Assembly: GCA_016210805.1 (NCBI GenBank)
Contig: JACQTL010000162.1
Span: forward strand, 1-7,593
DNA from: Actinomycetota bacterium
Lineage (GTDB): Bacteria > Actinomycetota > UBA4738 > G016210805
DNA: 7,593 bases
Direction: 5' to 3'
Positions 5,529-7,593 of the stretch are shown one piece after another (within the stretch, counting starts at the first letter, position 1; every line of letters starts with the position of its first letter). The position numbers and the translations under genes were made by a program. Below the pieces are notes generated by a model, which did not search any database, was not told the origin of the DNA, and saw only the letters and a program-made list of their open reading frames with translations.

Positions 5529-6050
5529 GTGGGCGGGTTCGAGGACGACGTCAGGGGCTTCTTCGCCGGGCGGATCCCGGAAGGGTGGTTCACAGAGGCC
5601 CCCGAGGTCCGCATGGACGAGGTGGAGGTCCTGGTCGTCGGAACCCTGCCCGAGCCGGAGACCGGCGAGGGACAGGGCGAGGCGGTCCGGGCCACGGCCC
5701 TGGAGTCGAGGATCGAGGCCTGGCGCGAGGAGACCCGGGCCCGGCGGATCCGTATCGCCCAGGAGGCCGAGCGCCGGTTCCGGAGGAAGGTGTCCTGGGG
5801 AGCCCGGTGCGGCGAGGTCGAGCGCCTCTTCACCGTGGCGGCGGTGCCGTTCATGACCAGGCTGCGGATGCCAGAGCGCGCCGTGCTGGACACCCTGGTC
5901 GAGGCCGGCGTGGCCCGGAGCAGGAGCCACGCCCTGGCCTGGTGCGTCCGGATGGTGGGCGAGAACCAGGCCGAGTGGATCGGCAAGCTCCGGGAGGCCC
6001 TGGAGGGCGTCCAGCAGGTCCGCCGGGAGGGCCCGATCCAGACGGTCTGA
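5529..6050 (+). CDS. Conserved hypothetical protein with a ribbon-helix-helix-like C-terminal segment
   Basis: The 173-residue soluble protein starts at GTG 5529. The N-terminal third (1-40) contains an aromatic GWFTEAPEVRMDEVEVLVVG stretch of alpha/beta character. A basic, Arg-rich helix follows (about 60-88, EAWREETRARRIRIAQEAERRF). The C-terminal part (about 108-143) reads as a beta strand MTRLRMPERAV, a helix LDTLVEAGVARSRS and a second helix HALAWCVRMV, which is the pattern of CopG/Arc-type ribbon-helix-helix DNA-binding domains. I recall similar actinobacterial hypothetical proteins but no assigned function. If the RHH reading is right, it may bind DNA as a dimer and could regulate itself, the divergent cyclase gene or the permease downstream. 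It could instead be a structural look-alike. The permease gene begins about 40-65 bases downstream in the same frame, separated by this gene's TGA stop. Confidence 0.85.
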   Translation: MGGFEDDVRGFFAGRIPEGWFTEAPEVRMDEVEVLVVGTLPEPETGEGQGEAVRATALESRIEAWREETRARRIRIAQEAERRFRRKVSWGARCGEVERLFTVAAVPFMTRLRMPERAVLDTLVEAGVARSRSHALAWCVRMVGENQAEWIGKLREALEGVQQVRREGPIQTV

Positions 6051-6076
6051 GCCAGGTCCGCCGGTTCGGCGTGGGG

Positions 6077-6082
6077 TAGCCT
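6077..6082 (+). promoter_or_regulatory. Candidate -10 box (TAGCCT) before the permease gene
   Basis: TAGCCT fits TANNNT and predicts transcription starting near 6089. That would give either a 25-base leader before GTG 6114 or a near-leaderless start at the ATC codon at 6090. No good -35 box is visible. Confidence 0.3.
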
Positions 6083-6113
6083 TCCGGCCATCGAGGCATG
6101 GCAGGCTCCCATC

Positions 6114-6857
6114 GTGTTCGGGGCCGCCCTCGTGGCGGGGGCGGTGAACGCCGTGGCCGGGGGCGGCACCCTGATCACCTTCCCGACCCTCCTGTGGGTG
6201 GGGATCCCGCCGGTCACGGCGAACGCGACCAACAGCGTGGCCCTGTGGCCCGGACTCCTCACCGCCGTGTACGGGTTCCGCCGCGAGATAGCGGTGGCCC
6301 GCCGGCACCTCCTCGCCCTGGTCGTCCCGGCCGCGCTGGGAGGGGTCGCCGGCGCACTGGCCCTGCTCGGCACCCCGCCCGGGCTCTTCGAGGCCATGGC
6401 CCCGGCCCTCGTCCTCGTGGCCACGGCGCTCCTGGCCCTCCAGGACCGGGTGGGCGGACGGCTCGACGCCGCCGCGGGCGGCCGTCCCTCCGGCGTCTGG
6501 TGGATCGGCGGCGGGGCCGCGGTCCTGCTCACGGCGGCCTACGCCGGGTTCTTCGGGGCCGGGTTCGGGATCCTCCTGCTGGGGATCCTCTCCCTGCTCG
6601 GCGAGCGGGACATCCACGAGATGAACGGGGTGAAGAACCTCCTCTCGCTCACGGCGAAGGGGGTGGCCCTGGTCTCGTTCGCGATCGGGGGGATCGTCGA
6701 CTGGCCCCTCGCGGCGCTGATGGCTGCGGGGGCCCTGATCGGAGGCCTGGCCGGGTCGGTCCTCTCCCGCCGCTTCGAGAGACGCGCCGTGCGCCGGGCC
6801 GTGGTGATGGTCGGCCTGGCCATGGCCGCGTCCCTGGTCGTCCGGCTGGTCGTGTAG
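6114..6857 (+). CDS. TauE/SafE-type (TSUP) membrane permease
   Basis: The 247-residue very hydrophobic protein should have about seven to eight membrane helices. It has the two-repeat architecture of the TSUP family (sulfite exporter TauE/SafE and relatives), which moves sulfur oxyanions or organic anions across the cytoplasmic membrane. Repeat one has VNAVAGGGTLITFP (11-24) followed by TANATNSVAL (35-44). Repeat two has YAGFFGAGFG (143-152) followed by MNGVKNLLSL (170-179). Basic loops at 56-64 and 219-228 help set topology. The substrate is unknown. GTG 6114 is the first canonical start but places the conserved Gly-rich motif nearer the N-terminus than usual; the open frame upstream (IEAWQAPI, from ATC 6090) would complete the first helix. 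It may be cotranscribed with the RHH-like gene. Its stop lies 9 bases from the convergent gene at the right edge. Confidence 0.93.
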   Translation: MFGAALVAGAVNAVAGGGTLITFPTLLWVGIPPVTANATNSVALWPGLLTAVYGFRREIAVARRHLLALVVPAALGGVAGALALLGTPPGLFEAMAPALVLVATALLALQDRVGGRLDAAAGGRPSGVWWIGGGAAVLLTAAYAGFFGAGFGILLLGILSLLGERDIHEMNGVKNLLSLTAKGVALVSFAIGGIVDWPLAALMAAGALIGGLAGSVLSRRFERRAVRRAVVMVGLAMAASLVVRLVV

Positions 6858-6866
6858 CCGGTCCCG

Positions 6867-7593
6867 CTAGTCCGGGGGGTCCCCGAGGAGGATCCTTTCG
6901 GCGTCCTCGGCGGACCTGATCGGGTTGTCCGGGTCCCGGTCCAGGGCCCCCTCGAGGATCCCGCCGAGTTCCGCGACCCATCCGTAGTCGTCGGCGAACC
7001 GAGAGAAGCGCTCGCTCGACCGCGCCGGGCCGACCCCCGAGATCTCCCCCGTCGCCAGGTCCAGCGTGAACGTGTAGACGACGTGCCCGCAGTCCGGCGA
7101 GCTGAAGACGTAGAGGCCGCCGCCCATGCCCTCCGGCGAGATTCCGCCGGCGTAGAGGCCCAGGTAGGGCGCGTTCCGGTTCGACACCATGACGAAGGCC
7201 CCGGTGACCGGGTCGATGCGGCCGATGAACGCGTCCGTCTCCCCGCCGTGGCCGACCTGGTCGGCCCTGATCAGCGAGACGTCGATCGTGAACACATGCG
7301 GCCGGGTGTAGGAACCCACCGCGTTGCAGTCCTCGATCGAGATCCGCTGGTACGCGAAGGGCGACTGGACCTGGAACCTGGACAGGTCGGTGAACGTCCA
7401 GCCCGGCTCCTCCGGCTTCGGGGGAGCCACGCACTCGACCGTCACCTCCTCTCCGGTGCGGTCGGCCTTCACCCCCCGATCCGATCCCTCGGCGATCTCG
7501 ATCCGATGGGTTCCCAGGACGAGCTCGTCCACCTTCCCGTCCGCGATGATGCGGACGGGGGTCTCGAACGGCGTCGTGTAGACGATCCTCACC
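6867..7593 (-). CDS. Protein of unknown function, N-terminus beyond right edge (partial)
   Basis: The frame is open from the right edge to a TAG at 6867-6869 and gives about 242 residues of the C-terminal part. The GTG at 7590-7592 is at the very edge and is probably internal. I do not recognise the family. The visible region starts with beta strands (VRIVYTTPF, VRIIADG) and contains two similar segments, IDPVTGAFVMVS and LDLATGEISGVG, in the style of beta-propeller or beta-repeat blades. A short acidic helix and DPDNPIRSAEDAERILLG close the C-terminus. Only three Cys are visible (in VECVAPP, EDCNAV and PDCGH). The composition, rich in Gly, Thr, Val and aromatics, suggests an extracytoplasmic protein, possibly a lipoprotein, but the N-terminus needed to show a signal peptide is missing. 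It converges with the permease gene (9-base gap). Confidence 0.75.
   Translation of the reverse strand, partial: VRIVYTTPFETPVRIIADGKVDELVLGTHRIEIAEGSDRGVKADRTGEEVTVECVAPPKPEEPGWTFTDLSRFQVQSPFAYQRISIEDCNAVGSYTRPHVFTIDVSLIRADQVGHGGETDAFIGRIDPVTGAFVMVSNRNAPYLGLYAGGISPEGMGGGLYVFSSPDCGHVVYTFTLDLATGEISGVGPARSSERFSRFADDYGWVAELGGILEGALDRDPDNPIRSAEDAERILLGDPPD

Noticed and set aside
5529..6050. Type II toxin-antitoxin module based on the RHH-like segment
   Set aside because: No toxin-sized neighbour is present: the upstream gene is a divergent cyclase and the downstream gene a membrane permease. The protein is also longer than usual antitoxins.
5529..6857. Stop-codon read-through fusing the RHH-like protein to the permease (same frame, only the TGA at 6048-6050 between)
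   Set aside because: A cytoplasmic putative DNA-binding protein fused to a TSUP permease is implausible, and there is no sign of a recoding element. The shared frame has a one-in-three chance.
1..7593. Mobile elements, CRISPR arrays, tRNA or rRNA genes
   Set aside because: No transposase or integrase-like product, no regularly spaced repeats, no terminal inverted repeats and no tRNA cloverleaf-like segment were seen on either strand.

Overview
The window is very GC-rich (clearly above 65%, probably near 70%, by eye) with a strong G/C bias at third codon positions. Start codons are often GTG or TTG, and several genes seem to be translated from leaderless or near-leaderless transcripts with a TANNNT -10 box just before the start codon. 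Together with a luciferase-like (F420/FMN type) oxidoreductase, an alpha/beta-hydrolase–nucleotide cyclase fusion and human-like electron transfer flavoprotein (ETF) subunits, this points to an actinobacterial (Actinomycetota) chromosome, perhaps an uncultivated lineage. No phage, transposon, CRISPR, rRNA or tRNA signal was found. It reads as compact housekeeping and accessory chromosome with short convergent and divergent gene junctions.

Left part (1–2196): the C-terminal tail of an unidentified + strand protein with a CxxCxC motif (1–84) meets a small minus-strand alpha/beta protein resembling the DUF2007 type (81–317). Divergent from that is a helical protein of unknown function (345–821). 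Next, on the minus strand, come a luciferase-like monooxygenase (832–1689) and, upstream of it, a small secreted lipoprotein (1783–2196). The 93-base gap between the last two contains a nested hairpin.

Middle (2197–4085): a promoter-bearing gap leads into etfB–etfA, the two subunits of a canonical ETF. It carries electrons from acyl-CoA dehydrogenases and related flavoenzymes to the respiratory chain. etfB starts with TTG behind a clear Shine-Dalgarno sequence.

Right part (4098–7593): a minus-strand alpha/beta-hydrolase fused to a class III nucleotide cyclase has two active-site substitutions in the cyclase half. It shares a 99-base divergent promoter region with a ribbon-helix-helix-like putative DNA-binding protein (5529–6050). 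That gene is followed on the same strand by a TauE/SafE-type membrane permease (6114–6857). The window ends in a minus-strand protein of unknown function that runs off the right edge.

The only confident functional partnership is EtfB with EtfA. The most interesting places are the overlapping divergent promoters at 5437–5511, the cyclase active-site changes, and the unusual start context of the TauE/SafE gene. I see no clear evidence of a new multi-gene system.
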